A DNA stretch of 64,000 bases from Hydractinia symbiolongicarpus (lineage: Eukaryota; Cnidaria; Hydrozoa; Anthoathecata; Hydractiniidae): positions 21,447,001-21,511,000 of the forward strand of contig NC_079875.1 in assembly GCF_029227915.1 (NCBI RefSeq). The letters are read 5' to 3'. Below, one piece after another: positions 1 through 14,455 of the stretch. The notes under the pieces were generated by a model. That model saw only the letters and a program-made list of their open reading frames with translations. It was not told the DNA's origin and did not search any database. Position numbers and translations under genes: made by a program. Position 1 is the stretch's first letter, and each line of letters begins with the position of its first letter.

Positions 1-2215
1 ATAGGACTGTGCACGCAGTTAAGAGTGTTCTAAAGCCACGGCGCTAAGGAAAACAACTTGGAACGTTGTAGTGCAATGAGACTGGAAGGAATAGTCCAAT
101 GGTAAGCTGTGCAGGCAGATGGAACCTCGTGATTTACGTGTGAGGTCTTTATTAGACTGCAAAAGGCCATATTACAGCCTTTATAGGACGATGCACGTAG
201 TTAAGAGTGTTGTAAAGCGACGGCGCTAAGGAAAACGACTTGGGACGTTCTACCACATTGAGACTTGAAGGACTAGTCCAATGGTAACCGGCGCAGGCAA
301 CTCAAATTGCGTGATTTAAGTGTGAGGCCTTTATTAGACTGCAAAAGGTCATTTTACAGCATTTATAGGACTATGCACGTAGTTAAGAGTGTTCCAAGGC
401 GACGGAGCTAATGAAAACGACTTGGGACGTTGAATCGCAATGATACTGGAACGACTAGTCCAATGGTAAACTGCAAAAGCAGCTAAAACCACGTGATTTA
501 CGTGTGAGGTCTTTATTGGGCTGCAAAAGGCCATAATACGGTCGTCATAGGGCTGTGCACGTAATTAAGAGAGTTCTGAGGCCACGGCGCTAAGGAGAAC
601 CACTTGGAACGTTGTTGTGCATTGAGACTGGAAGGAATAGTCAATTGGTAACCTGCGCAGGCAGATAGAACCTCGTGATTTACGTGTGAGGTCTTTATTT
701 GACTGCAAAAGGTCATATTACAGCCTTTATAGGACTGTGCACGTAGTTAAGAGTGTTCTAAGGCGACGGCACTAATGAAAACTACTTGGGATGTTGTAGC
801 GCATTGAGACTGGAACGACTAGTCCAATGATAACCTGCGCAGGCAGATGGAACCTCGTGATTTACGTGTGAGGTCTTTATTTGACTCCAAAAGGCCATAT
901 TACAGCCTTTATAGGACTGTGCACGCAGTTAAGAGTGTTCTAAAGCCACGGCGCTAAGGAAAACGACTTGGGACGTTGTAGCACATTGAGACTGGAAAGA
1001 CTAGTCCAATGGTAAGCTGCGCAGGCAGATGAAACCACGTGGTTTATGCGTGAGGCCTTTATTAGACTGCAAAAGGCCACATTACGGTCTTTATAGCACT
1101 GTGCGCGTAGTTAAGAGTGTTCTAAGGCCATGGCGCTAAGGAAAACCACTTTGAAAGTTGTAGTGCATTGAGACTGGAAGGAATAGTCCAATGGTAACCT
1201 GCGCAGGGAGATGGAGCGGCGTGATTTAAGTGTGCGTCCTTTATTAGACTGCAAAAGGCCATATTACGGTCTTTATAGCACTGTGCACGTAGTTAAGAGT
1301 GTTCTAAGGCAACGGCGCTAATGAAGAAGACTTGGGACGTTGTAGTGCATTGACAATGGAAGAAATATTCCAATGGTAACCGGCGCAGGCAACTCAAACT
1401 GCGTGATTTAAGTGTGCGGCCTTTATAAGACTGCAAAAGGCCATACTACGGTCTTTATAGGACTGTGCACGTAGTTAAGAGAGTTCTAAGGCCACGGCGC
1501 TAAGGAAAACCAGTTGGAACGTTGTAGTGCTTTGAGACTGGAAGGAATAGTTCAATGGTAAGCTGCGCAGGCAGATGAAACCACGTGATTTACGTGTGAG
1601 GCCTTTATTAGACTGCAAAAGGCCATATTACAGTCTTTATAGGACGATGCACGTAGTTAAGAGTGTTGTAAAGCGATGGCGCTAAGGAAAACGACTTGGG
1701 ACGTTGTATCACATTGAGACTTGAAGGACTAGTCCAATGGTAACCTGCGCAGACAGGTGAAACCACGTGATTTACGTGTGAGGCCTTTATTAGACTGCAA
1801 AAGGCCATGTTACAGCCTTTATAGGGCTGTGCACGTAGTTAAGAGTGTTCTAAGGCGACGGCACTAATGAAAACGACTTGGGATGTTGTAGCGCATTGAG
1901 ACTGGAACGACTAGTCCAATGATAACCTGCGCAGGCAGATGGAACCTCGTGATTTACGTGTGAGGTCTTTATTAGACTGCAAAAGGCCATATTACAGCCT
2001 TTATAGGACGATGCACGTAGTTAAGAGTGTTGTAAAGCGATGGCGCTAAGGAAAACGACTTGGGACGTTGTATCACATTGAGACTTGAAGGACTAGTCCA
2101 ATGGTAACCTGCGCAGATAGGTGAAACCACGTGATTTACGTGTGAGGCCTTTATTAGACTGCAAAAGGCCATGTTACAGCCTTTATAGGGCTGTGCACTT
2201 AGTTAAGAGTGTTCT
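1..2215 (-). repeat. Copied satellite block, second copy at 9259-11473
   Basis: This 2.2-kb run of monomers recurs almost base for base at an offset of 9258 bp (9259-11473), including odd variants such as TTCCAAGGCGACGGAGC. The match ends near 2215, where the left copy reads TTCTAATGCCACGG and the right copy TTCTAAGGCGACGG. A further block, about 1750-3213, recurs at an offset of 5254 bp (about 7004-8467). The blocks overlap, so the arm is a mosaic of long, recent copies. Confidence 0.85.
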
Positions 2216-5049
2216 AATGCCACGGCGCTAAAGAGAACCAGTTGGAGCGTTGTAGTGCTTTGAGACTGGAAGGAATAGTCCAATGGTAAGCTGCGCAGGC
2301 AGATGAAACCACGTGATTTACGTGTGAGGCCTTTATTAGACTGCAAAAGGCCATATTACAGCCTTTATAGGACGATGCACGTAGTTAAGAGTGTTGTAAA
2401 GCGACGGCGCTAAGGAAAACGACTTGGGACGTTCTACCACATTGAGACTTGAAGGACTAGTCCAATGGTAACCGGCGCAGGCAACTCAAATTGCGTGATT
2501 TAAGTGTGAGGCCTTTATTAGACTGCAAAAGGTCATTTTACAGCATTTATAGGACTGTGCACGTAGTTAAGAGTGTTCTAAGGCGACGGAGCTAATGAAA
2601 ACGACTTGGGACGTTGAATCGCAATGATACTGGAACGACTAGTCCAATGGTAAACTGCAAAAGCAGCTAAAACCACGTGATTTACGTGTGAGGTCTTTAT
2701 TGGGCTGCAAAAGGCCATAATACGGTCGTCATAGGGCTGTGCACGTAATTAAGAGAGTTCTGAGGCCACGGCGCTAAGGAGAACCACTTGGAACGTTGTT
2801 GTGCATTGAGACTGGAAGGAATAGTCAATTGGTAACCTGCGCAGGCAGATAGAACCTCGTGATTTACGTGTGAGGTCTTTATTTGACTGCAAAAGGTCAT
2901 ATTACAGCCTTTATAGGACTGTGCACGTAGTTAAGAGTGTTCTAAGTCGACGGCACTAATGAAAACAACTTGGGATGTTGTAGCGCATTGAGACTGGAAC
3001 GACTAGTCCAATGATAACCTGCGCAGGCAGATGGAACCTCGTGATTTACGTGTGAGGTCTTTATTTGACTGCAAAAGGCCATATTACAGCCTTTATAGGA
3101 CTGTGCACGCAGTTAAGAGTGTTCTAAAGCCACGGCGCTAAGGAAAACGACTTGGGACGTTGTAGCACATTGAGACTGGAAAGACTAGTCCAATGGTAAG
3201 CTGCGCAGGCAGATGCAACCTCGTGATTTACGTGTGAGGTCTTTATTTGACTGCAAAAGGCCATATTTCAGCCTTTATAGGACTGTGCACGCAGTTAAGA
3301 GTGTTCTAAAGCCACGGCGCTAAGGAAAACAACTTGGAACGTTGTAGTGCAATGAGACTGGAAGGAATAGTCCAATGGTAAGCTGTGCAGGCAGATGGAA
3401 CCTCGTGATTTACGTGTGAGGTCTTTATTGGGCTGCAAAAGGCCATAATACGGTCGTCATAGGGCTGTGCACGTAATTAAGAGAGTTCTGAGGCCACGGC
3501 GCTAAGGAGAACCACTTGAAACGTTGTTGTGCATTGAGACTGGAAGGAATAGTCAATTGGTAACCTGCGCAGGCAGATAGAACCTCGTGATTTACGTGTG
3601 AGGTCTTTATTTGACTGCAAAAGGTCATATTACAGCCTTTATAGGACTGTGCACGTAGTTAAGAGTGTTCTAAGGCGACGGCACTAATGAAAACGACTTG
3701 GGATGTTGTAGCGCATTGAGACTGGAACGACTAGTCCAATGATAACCTGCGCAGGCAGATGGAACCTCGTGATTTACGTGTGAGGTCTTTATTTGACTGC
3801 AAAAGGCCATATTACAGCCTTTATAGGACTGTGCACGCAGTTAAGAGTGTTCTAAAGCCACGGCGCTAAGGAAAACGACTTGGGACGTTGTAGCACATTG
3901 AGACTGGAAAGACTAGTCCAATGGTAAGCTGCGCAGGCAGATGAAACCACGTGGTTTATGCGTGAGGCCTTTATTAGACTGCAAAAGGCCACATTACGGT
4001 CTTTATAGCACTGTGCGCGTAGTTAAGAGTGTTCTAAAGCCATGGCGCTAAGGAAAACCACTTTGAAAGTTGTAGTGCATTGAGACTGGAAGGAATAGTC
4101 CAATGGTAACCTGCGCAGGGAGATGGAGCGGCGTGATTTAAGTGTGCGTCCTTTATTAGACTGCAAAAGGCCATATTACGGTCTTTATAGCACTGTGCAC
4201 GTAGTTAAGAGTGTTCTAAGGCAACGGCGCTAATGAAGAAGACTTGGGACGTTGTAGTGCATTGACAATGGAAGAAATATTCCAATGGTAACCGGCGCAG
4301 GCAACTCAAACTGCGTGATTTAAGTGTGCGGCCTTTATAAGACTGCAAAAGGCCATACTACGCTCTTTATAGGACTGTGCACGTAGTTAAGAGAGTTCTA
4401 AGGCCACTGCGCTAAGGAAAACCAGTTGGAACGTTGTAGTGCTTTGAGACTGGAAGGAATAGTTCAATGGTAAGCTGCGCAGGCAGATGAAACCACGTGA
4501 TTTACGTGTGAGGCCTTTATTAGACTGCAAAAGGCCATATTACAGTCTTTATAGGACGATGCACGTAGTTAAGAGTGTTGTAAAGCGATGGCGCTAAGGA
4601 AAATGATTTGGGACGTTGTACCACATTGAGACTTGAAGGACTAGTCCAATGGTAAGCTGCGCAGGCAGATGCAACCTCGTGATTTACGTGTGAGGTCTTT
4701 ATTTGACTGCAAAAGGCCATATTACAGCCTTATAGGACTGTGCACGCAGTTAAGAGTGTTCTAAAGCCACGGCGCTAAGGAAAACAACTTGGAACGTTGT
4801 AGTGCAATGAGACTGAAAGGAATAGTCTAATGGTAAGCTGTGCAGGCAGATGGAACCTCGTGATTTACGTGTGAGGTCTTTATTAGACTGCAAAAGGCCA
4901 TATTACAGCCTTTATAGGACGATGCACGTAGTTAAGAGTGTTGTAAAGCGATGGCGCTAAGGAAAACGACTTGGGACGTTGTATCACATTGAGACTTGAA
5001 GGACTAGTCCAATGGTAACCTGCGCAGACAGGTGAAACCACGTGATTTA

Positions 5050-7050
5050 CGTGTGAGGTCTTTATTTGACTACAAAAGGCCATATTACAGCCTTTATAGG
5101 ACTGTGCACGCAGTTAAGAGTGTTCTAAAGCCACGGCGCTAAGGAAAACGACTTGGGACGTTGTAGCACATTGAGACTGGAAAGACTAGTCCAATGGTAA
5201 GCTGCGCAGGCAGATGAAACCACGTGATTTACGTGTAAGGTCTATATTAGACTGCAAAAGGCCATACTACAGTCTTTATAGGACTGTGCACGTAGTTAAG
5301 AGTGTTCTAATGCCACGGCGCTAAAGAGAACCAGTTGGAGCGTTGTAGTGCTTTGAGACTGGAAGGAATAGTCCAATGGTAAGCTGCGCAGGCAGATGAA
5401 ACCACGTGATTTACGTGTGAGGCCTTTATTAGACTGCAAAAGGCCATATTACAGCCTTTATAGGACGATGCACGTAGTTAAGAGTGTTGTAAAGCGACGG
5501 CGCTAAGGAAAACGACTTGGGACGTTCTACCACATTGAGACTTGAAGGACTAGTCCAATGGTAACCGGCGCAGGCAACTCAAATTGCGTGATTTAAGTGT
5601 GAGGCCTTTATTAGACTGCAAAAGGTCATATTACAGCATTTATAGGACTGTGCACGTAGTTAAGAGTGTTCTAAGGCGACAGAGCTAATGAAAACGACTT
5701 GGGACGTTGAATCGCAATGATACTGGAACGACTAGTCCAATGGTAAACTGCAAAAGCAGCTAAAACCACGTGATTTACGTGTGAGGTCTTTATTGGGCTG
5801 CAAAAGGCCATAATACGGTCGTCATAGGGCTGTGCACGTAAGTAAGAGTGTTGTAAAGCGATGGCGCTAAGGAAAACGACTTGGAACGTTGTAACACATT
5901 GAGACTTGAAGCAGACAGGTGAAACCACGTGATTTACGTGTGAGGCCTTTATTAGACTGCAAAAGGCCATACTACGGTCTTTATAGGACTCTACACGTAG
6001 TTAAGAGTGTTTTAAGGCCACGGCGCTAAGGAGAACTACTTGGAACGTTGTAGTGCAATGACACTGGAATGAATAGTCCAATGGTAAGCTGTGCAGGCAG
6101 GTGAAACCACGTGATTTACGTGTGAGGCCTTTATTAGACTTCAAAAGGCCATATTACAGCCTTTATAGGACGATGCACGTAGTTAAGAGTGTTGAAAAGC
6201 GACGGCGCTAAGGAAAACTACTTGGAACGTTGTACCACATTGAGACTTGAAGGACTAGTCCAATGGTAACCTGCGCAGGCAGATGGAACCTCGTGATTTA
6301 CGTGTGAGGTCTTTATTAGACTGCAAAAGGCAATATTACAGCCTTTATAGGGCTGTGCACGTAGTTAAAAGTGTTCTAAGGCGACTGCACTAATGAAAAC
6401 GACTTGGGATGCAGTAGCGCATTGAGACTGGAACAACTAGTCCAATGGTAACCTGCGCAGGCAGATGGAACCTCGTGATTTACGTGTGAGGTCTTTATTT
6501 GACTGCAAAAGGCCGTATTACAGCCTTTATAGGACTGTGCACGCAGTTAAGAGTGTTCTAAAGCCACGGCGCTAAGGAAAACAACTTGGGACGTTGTAGC
6601 ACACTGAGACTGGAAAGGCTAGTCCAATGGTAACCGGCGCAGGCAACTCAAACCGCGTGATTTAAGTGTGCGGCCTTTATAAGACTGCAAAAGGCCATAC
6701 TACGGTCTTTATAGGACTGTGCAAGTAGTTAAGAGAGTTCTAAGGCCACGGCGCTAAGGAAAACCAGTTGGAACGTTGTAGTGCTTTGAGACTGAAAGGA
6801 ATAGTCCAATGGTAACCTGCGCAGCCAGGTGAAACCACGTGATTTACGTGTGAGGCCTTTATTAGACTGCAAAAGGCCATATTACAGCCTTTATAGGACG
6901 ATGCACGTAGTTAAGAGTGTTCTAAGGCCACGGCGCTAAAGAGAACTACTTGGAACGTTGTAGTGCAAATAGACTGGAAGGAATAGTCCAATGGTAAGCT
7001 GCGCAGGCAGGTGAAACCACGTGATTTACGTGTGAGGCCTTTATTAGACT
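5050..7050 (-). repeat. Copied satellite block, second copy at 11579-13579
   Basis: A 2.0-kb run repeats at an offset of 6529 bp. Both copies carry GACTACAAAAGG near the start and the same internally deleted monomer (GAGACTTGAAGCAGACAGG at about 5908 and 12437). A neighbouring block, about 3425-5000, recurs at an offset of 6346 to 6347 bp. The 1-bp change comes from a missing T at about 4731. Confidence 0.8.
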
Positions 7051-7559
7051 GCAAAAGGCCATGTTACAGCCTTTATAGGGCTGTGCACGTAGTTAAGAGT
7101 GTTCTAAGGCGACGGCACTAATGAAAACGACTTGGGATGTTGTAGCGCATTGAGACTGGAACGACTAGTCCAATGATAACCTGCGCAGGCAGATGGAACC
7201 TCGTGATTTACGTGTGAGGTCTTTATTAGACTGCAAAAGGCCATATTACAGCCTTTATAGGACGATGCACGTAGTTAAGAGTGTTGTAAAGCGATGGCGC
7301 TAAGGAAAACGACTTGGGACGTTGTATCACATTGAGACTTGAAGGACTAGTCCAATGGTAACCTGCGCAGACAGGTGAAACCACGTGATTTACGTGTGAG
7401 GCCTTTATTAGACTGCAAAAGGCCATGTTACAGCCTTTATAGGGCTGTGCACTTAGTTAAGAGTGTTCTAATGCCACGGCGCTAAAGAGAACCAGTTGGA
7501 GCGTTGTAGTGCTTTGAGACTGGAAGGAATAGTCCAATGGTAAGCTGCGCAGGCAGATG

Positions 7560-10500
7560 AAACCACGTGATTTACGTGTGAGGCCTTTATTAGACTGCAA
7601 AAGGCCATATTACAGCCTTTATAGGACGATGCACGTAGTTAAGAGTGTTGTAAAGCGACGGCGCTAAGGAAAACGACTTGGGACGTTCTACCACATTGAG
7701 ACTTGAAGGACTAGTCCAATGGTAACCGGCGCAGGCAACTCAAATTGCGTGATTTAAGTGTGAGGCCTTTATTAGACTGCAAAAGGTCATTTTACAGCAT
7801 TTATAGGACTGTGCACGTAGTTAAGAGTGTTCTAAGGCGACGGAGCTAATGAAAACGACTTGGGACGTTGAATCGCAATGATACTGGAACGACTAGTCCA
7901 ATGGTAAACTGCAAAAGCAGCTAAAACCACGTGATTTACGTGTGAGGTCTTTATTGGGCTGCAAAAGGCCATAATACGGTCGTCATAGGGCTGTGCACGT
8001 AATTAAGAGAGTTCTGAGGCCACGGCGCTAAGGAGAACCACTTGGAACGTTGTTGTGCATTGAGACTGGAAGGAATAGTCAATTGGTAACCTGCGCAGGC
8101 AGATAGAACCTCGTGATTTACGTGTGAGGTCTTTATTTGACTGCAAAAGGTCATATTACAGCCTTTATAGGACTGTGCACGTAGTTAAGAGTGTTCTAAG
8201 GCGACGGCACTAATGAAAACGACTTGGGATGTTGTAGCGCATTGAGACTGGAACGACTAGTCCAATGATAACCTGCGCAGGCAGATGGAACCTCGTGATT
8301 TACGTGTGAGGTCTTTATTTGACTGCAAAAGGCCATATTACAGCCTTTATAGGACTGTGCACGCAGTTAAGAGTGTTCTAAAGCCACGGCGCTAAGGAAA
8401 ACGACTTGGGACGTTGTAGCACATTGAGACTGGAAAGACTAGTCCAATGGTAAGCTGCGCAGGCAGATGAAACCACGTGATTTATGCGTGAGGCCTTTAT
8501 TAGACTGCAAAAGGCCACATTACGGTCTTTATAGCACTGTGCACGTAGTTAAGAGTGTTCTAAGGCCATGGCGCTAAGGAAAACCACTTTGAAAGTTGTA
8601 GTGCATTGAGACTGGAAGGAATAGTCCAATGGTAACCTGCGCAGGGAGATGGAGCGGCGTGATTTAAGTGTGCGTCCTTTATTAGACTGCAAAAGGCCAT
8701 ATTACGGTCTTTATAGCACTGTGCACGTAGTTAAGAGTGTTCTAAGGCAACGGCGCTAATGAAGAAGACTTGGGACGTTGTAGTGCATTGACAATGGAAG
8801 AAATATTCCAATGGTAACCGGCGCAGGCAACTCAAACTGCGTGATTTAAGTGTGCGGCCTTTATAAGACTGCAAAAGGCCATACTACGGTCTTTATAGGA
8901 CTGTGCACGTAGTTAAGAGAGTTCTAAGGCCACGGCGCTAAGGAAAACCAGTTGGAACGTTGTAGTGCTTTGAGACTGGAAGGAATAGTTCAATGGTAAG
9001 CTGCGCAGGCAGATGAAACCACGTGATTTACGTGTGAGGCCTTTATTAGACTGCAAAAGGCCATATTACAGCCTTTATAGGACGATGCACGTAGTTAAGA
9101 GTGTTGTATAGCGATGGCGATAAGGAAAATGATTTGGGACGTTGTACCACATTGAGACTTGAAGGACTAGTCCAATGGTAAGCTGCGCAGGCAGATGCAA
9201 CCTCGTGATTTACGTGTGAGGTCTTTATTTGACTGCAAAAGGCCATATTACAGCCTTTATAGGACTGTGCACGCAGTTAAGAGTGTTCTAAAGCCACGGC
9301 GCTAAGGAAAACAACTTGGAACGTTGTAGTGCAATGAGACTGGAAGGAATAGTCCAATGGTAAGCTGTGCAGGCAGATGGAACCTCGTGATTTACGTGTG
9401 AGGTCTTTATTAGACTGCAAAAGGCCATATTACAGCCTTTATAGGACGATGCACGTAGTTAAGAGTGTTGTAAAGCGACGGCGCTAAGGAAAACGACTTG
9501 GGACGTTCTACCACATTGAGACTTGAAGGACTAGTCCAATGGTAACCGGCGCAGGCAACTCAAATTGCGTGATTTAAGTGTGAGGCCTTTATTAGACTGC
9601 AAAAGGTCATTTTACAGCATTTATAGGACTATGCACGTAGTTAAGAGTGTTCCAAGGCGACGGAGCTAATGAAAACGACTTGGGACGTTGAATCGCAATG
9701 ATACTGGAACGACTAGTCCAATGGTAAACTGCAAAAGCAGCTAAAACCACGTGATTTACGTGTGAGGTCTTTATTGGGCTGCAAAAGGCCATAATACGGT
9801 CGTCATAGGGCTGTGCACGTAATTAAGAGAGTTCTGAGGCCACGGCGCTAAGGAGAACCACTTGGAACGTTGTTGTGCATTGAGACTGGAAGGAATAGTC
9901 AATTGGTAACCTGCGCAGGCAGATAGAACCTCGTGATTTACGTGTGAGGTCTTTATTTGACTGCAAAAGGTCATATTACAGCCTTTATAGGACTGTGCAC
10001 GTAGTTAAGAGTGTTCTAAGGCGACGGCACTAATGAAAACTACTTGGGATGTTGTAGCGCATTGAGACTGGAACGACTAGTCCAATGATAACCTGCGCAG
10101 GCAGATGGAACCTCGTGATTTACGTGTGAGGTCTTTATTTGACTCCAAAAGGCCATATTACAGCCTTTATAGGACTGTGCACGCAGTTAAGAGTGTTCTA
10201 AAGCCACGGCGCTAAGGAAAACGACTTGGGACGTTGTAGCACATTGAGACTGGAAAGACTAGTCCAATGGTAAGCTGCGCAGGCAGATGAAACCACGTGG
10301 TTTATGCGTGAGGCCTTTATTAGACTGCAAAAGGCCACATTACGGTCTTTATAGCACTGTGCGCGTAGTTAAGAGTGTTCTAAGGCCATGGCGCTAAGGA
10401 AAACCACTTTGAAAGTTGTAGTGCATTGAGACTGGAAGGAATAGTCCAATGGTAACCTGCGCAGGGAGATGGAGCGGCGTGATTTAAGTGTGCGTCCTTT

Positions 10501-11100
10501 ATTAGACTGCAAAAGGCCATATTACGGTCTTTATAGCACTGTGCACGTAGTTAAGAGTGTTCTAAGGCAACGGCGCTAATGAAGAAGACTTGGGACGTTG
10601 TAGTGCATTGACAATGGAAGAAATATTCCAATGGTAACCGGCGCAGGCAACTCAAACTGCGTGATTTAAGTGTGCGGCCTTTATAAGACTGCAAAAGGCC
10701 ATACTACGGTCTTTATAGGACTGTGCACGTAGTTAAGAGAGTTCTAAGGCCACGGCGCTAAGGAAAACCAGTTGGAACGTTGTAGTGCTTTGAGACTGGA
10801 AGGAATAGTTCAATGGTAAGCTGCGCAGGCAGATGAAACCACGTGATTTACGTGTGAGGCCTTTATTAGACTGCAAAAGGCCATATTACAGTCTTTATAG
10901 GACGATGCACGTAGTTAAGAGTGTTGTAAAGCGATGGCGCTAAGGAAAATGATTTGGGACGTTGTACCACATTGAGACTTGAAGGACTAGTCCAATGGTA
11001 AGCTGCGCAGGCAGATGCAACCTCGTGATTTACGTGTGAGGTCTTTATTTGACTGCAAAAGGCCATATTACAGCCTTTATAGGACTGTGCACGCAGTTAA
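7560..11100 (-). repeat. Decamer higher-order repeat (1820 bp, two copies)
   Basis: Monomers from about 7560 to 9300 repeat at an offset of exactly 1820 bp (10 x 182) from about 9380 to 11100. Marker stretches used are the TGGGCTGCAAAAGGCCATAA variant (7951 and 9771) and the variant at 9046 and 10866. Outer edges are approximate. Confidence 0.8.
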
Positions 11101-14100
11101 GAGTGTTCTAAAGCCACGGCGCTAAGGAAAACAACTTGGAACGTTGTAGTGCAATGAGACTGGAAGGAATAGTCCAATGGTAAGCTGTGCAGGCAGATGG
11201 ACCCTCGTGATTTACGTGTGAGGTCTTTATTAGACTGCAAAAGGCCATATTACAGCCTTTATAGGACGATGCACGTAGTTAAGAGTGTTGTAAAGCGATG
11301 GCGCTAAGGAAAACGACTTGGGACGTTGTATCACATTGAGACTTGAAGGACTAGTCCAATGGTAACCTGCGCAGACAGGTGAAACCACGTGATTTACGTG
11401 TGAGGCCTTTATTAGACTGCAAAAGGCCATGTTACAGCCTTTATAGGGCTGTGCACCTAGTTAAGAGTGTTCTAAGGCGACGGCACTAATGAAAACGACT
11501 GGGGATGTTGTAGCGCATTGAGACTGGAACGACTAGTCCAATGATAACCTGCGCAGGCAGATGGAACCTCGTGATTTACGTGTGAGGTCTTTATTTGACT
11601 ACAAAAGGCCATATTATAGCCTTTATAGGACTGTGCACGCAGTTAAGAGTGTTCTAAAGCCACGGCGCTAAGGAAAACGACTTGGGACGTTGTAGCACAT
11701 TGAGACTGGAAAGACTAGTCCAATGGTAAGCTGCGCAGGCAGATGAAACCATGTGATTTACGTGTAAGGTCTTTATTAGACTGCAAAAGGCCATACTACA
11801 GTCTTTATAGGACTGTGCACGTAGTTAAGAGTGTTCTAATGCCACGGCGCTAAAGAGAACCAGTTGGAGCGTTGTAGTGCTTTGAGACTGGAAGGAATAG
11901 TCCAATGGTAAGCTGCGCAGGCAGATGAAACCACGTGATTTACGTGTGAGGCCTTTATTAGACTGCAAAAGGCCATATTACAGCCTTTATAGGACGATGC
12001 ACGTAGTTAAGAGTGTTGTAAAGCGACGGCGCTAAGGAAAACGACTTGCGACGTTCTACCACATTGAGACTTGAAGGACTAGTCCAATGGTAACCGGCGC
12101 AGGCAACTCAAATTGCGTGATTTAAGTGTGAGGCCTTTATTAGACTGCAAAAGGTCATATTACAGCATTTATAGGACTGTGCACGTAGTTAAGAGTGTTC
12201 TAAGGCGACGGAGCTAATGAAAACGACTTGGGACGTTGAATCGCAATGATACTGGAACGACTAGTCCAATGGTAAACTGCAAAAGCAGCTAAAACCACGT
12301 GATTTACGTGTGAGGTCTTTATTGGGCTGCAAAAGGCCATAATACGGTCGTCATAGGGATGTGCACGTAAGTAAGAGTGTTGTAAAGCGATGGCGCTAAG
12401 GAAAACGACTTGGGACGTTGTAACACACTGAGACTTGAAGCAGACAGGTGAAACCACGTGATTTACGTGTGAGGCCTTTATTAGACTGCAAAAGGCCATA
12501 CTACGGTCTTTATAGGACTCTACACGTAATTAAGAGTGTTTTAAGGCCACGGCGCTAACGAGAACTACTTGGAACGTTGTAGTGCAATGACACTGGAATG
12601 AATAGTCCAATGGTAAGCTGTGCAGGCAGGTGAAACCACGTGATTTACGTGTGAGGCCTTTATTAGACTTCAAAAGGCCATATTACAGCCTTTATAGGAC
12701 GATGCACGTAGTTAAGAGTGTTGAAAAGCGACGGCGCTAAGGAAAACCACTTGGAACGTTGTACCACATTGAGACTTGAAGGACTAGTCCAATGGTAACC
12801 TGCGCAGGCAGATGGAACCTCGTGATTTACGTGTGAGGTCTTTATTAGACTGCAAAAGGCAATATTACAGCCTTTATAGGGCTGTGCACGTAGTTAAAAG
12901 TGTTCTAAGGCGACTGCACTAATGAAAACGACTTGAAATGCAGTAGCGCATTGAGACTGGAACAACTAGTCCAATGGTAACCTGCGCAGGCAGATGGAAC
13001 CTCGTGATTTACGTGTGAGGTCTTTATTTGACTGCAAAAGGCCGTATTACAGCCTTTATAGGACTGTGCACGCAGTTAAGAGTGTTCTAAAGCCACGGCG
13101 CTAAGGAAAACAACTTGGGACGTTGTAGCACACTGAGACTGGAAAGGCTAGTCCAATGGTAACCGGCGCAGGCAACTCAAACCGCGTGATTTAAGTGTGC
13201 GGCCTTTATAAGACTGCAAAAGGCCATACTACGGTCTTTATAGGACTGTGCACGTAGTTAAGAGAGTTCTAAGGCCACGGCGCTAAGGAAAACCAGTTGG
13301 AACGTTGTAGTGCTTTGAGACTGAAAGGAATAGTCCAATGGTAACCTGCGCAGCCAGGTGAAACCACGTGATTTACGTGTGAGGCCTTTATTAGACTGCA
13401 AAAGGCCATATTACAGCCTTTATAGGACGATGCACGTAGTTAAGAGTGTTCTAAGGCCACGGCGCTAAAGAGAACTACTTGGATCGTTGTAGTGCAAATA
13501 GACTGGAAGGAATAGTCCAATGGTAAGCTGCGCAGGCAGGTGAAACCACGTGATTTACGTGTGAGGCCTTTATTAGACTGCAAAAGGCCATATTACAGCC
13601 TTTATAGGAAGATGCACGTAGTTAAGAGTGTTGTAAAGCGACGGCGCTAAGGAAAACGACTTGGGACGTTGTACCACATTGAGACTTGAAGCAGACAGGT
13701 GAAACCACGTGATTTACGTGTGAGGCCTTTATTAGACTGAAAAAGGCCATATTACAGCCTTTATAGGGCTGTGCACGTAGTTAAGAGTGTTCTAAGGCGA
13801 CGGCACTAATGAAAACGACTTCGGATGTTGTAGCGCATTGAGACTGGAACGACTAGTCCAATGGTAAACTGCGGAGGCAGATGGAACCTCGTGATTTACG
13901 TGTGAGGTCTTTATTTGACTGCAAAAAGCCATATTACAGCCTTTATAGGACTGTGCACGCAGTTAAGAGTGTTCTAAAGCCACGGCGCTAAGGAAAACAA
14001 CTTGGGACGTTGTAGCACACTGAGACTAGAAAGACTAGTCCAATGGTAACCTGCGCAGACAGGTAAAACCACGTGATTTACGTGTTAGGCCTGTATTAGA

Positions 14101-14445
14101 CTGCAAAAGGCCATATTTCCGTCGTTATAGGGCTGTGCACGTAGTTAAGAGAGTTCTAAGGCCACGGCGCTAAAGAGAACCACTTGAAACGTTGTAGTGC
14201 ATTGAGATTGGAAGAAACAGTGCAATGGTAACCTGCGCGGGCAGATGGAACCACGTGACTTACGTGAGAGGCCTTTATTAGACTGCATAAAGCCATATTC
14301 CGGCCTTTATTGGACGATGCACATAGTTAAATGTGTTGTCAGGAAACGGCGCTAAAGAAAGCAACTTGGGACGTTGTAGCGCATTGAGACTGGAAGTAAT
14401 GGTAACCGGCGCAGGCAGCTGAAACCGCTTGATTTACGTGCGCGC

Positions 14446-14455
14446 CCTTTAAAGG
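14446..14455. other. Orientation switch of the satellite (palindromic junction)
   Basis: The two arms meet head to head at the perfect palindrome CCTTTAAAGG. To the left, GATTTACGTG and the following TTT match the reverse-orientation monomer. To the right, AAAGGCCTTAG followed by TGGCCTTTTGCAG matches the forward monomer. The breakpoint lies in the GGCCTTT/AAAGGCC inverted pair that forms a hairpin in ordinary monomers. The flanking monomers on the two sides are different subtypes, so this is not a fresh mirror-image duplication. Confidence 0.9.

Larger units (their letters stand above)
1..14449 (-). repeat. 182-bp satellite array, left arm (reverse orientation)
   Basis: About 79 tandem monomers of 182 bp, in the opposite orientation to the right arm. 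Each reads roughly TTTACGTGTGAGGCCTTTAT, then GACTGCAAAAGGCC, TATAGGACTGTGCACG, GTTAAGAGTGTTCTAAGG, ACGTTGTAG, TTGAGACTGGAAG and TAGTCCAATGGTAACC. The array is already running at base 1, so its true left end lies outside the window. Monomers fall into several subtypes that differ mainly at the ACGT-containing stretch, at GACTTGGGACGTT versus CACTTGGAACGTT, and at the CTGCGCAGGCAG stretch. A few carry deletions: at about 5908, 12440 and 13690 roughly 23 bp between the GAGACTTGAAG and CAGACAGGTG stretches are missing. Short open frames of 61-99 codons recur every one or more monomers on the minus strand and are not credible genes. Confidence 0.98.

Noticed and set aside
349-12499. Recurring 61-99 codon frames on the minus strand in the left arm (MAFCS... 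and MTFCS... types)
   Set aside because: They repeat with the satellite, shift phase each monomer because 182 is not a multiple of 3, and resemble no protein family. They are by-products of the repeat.
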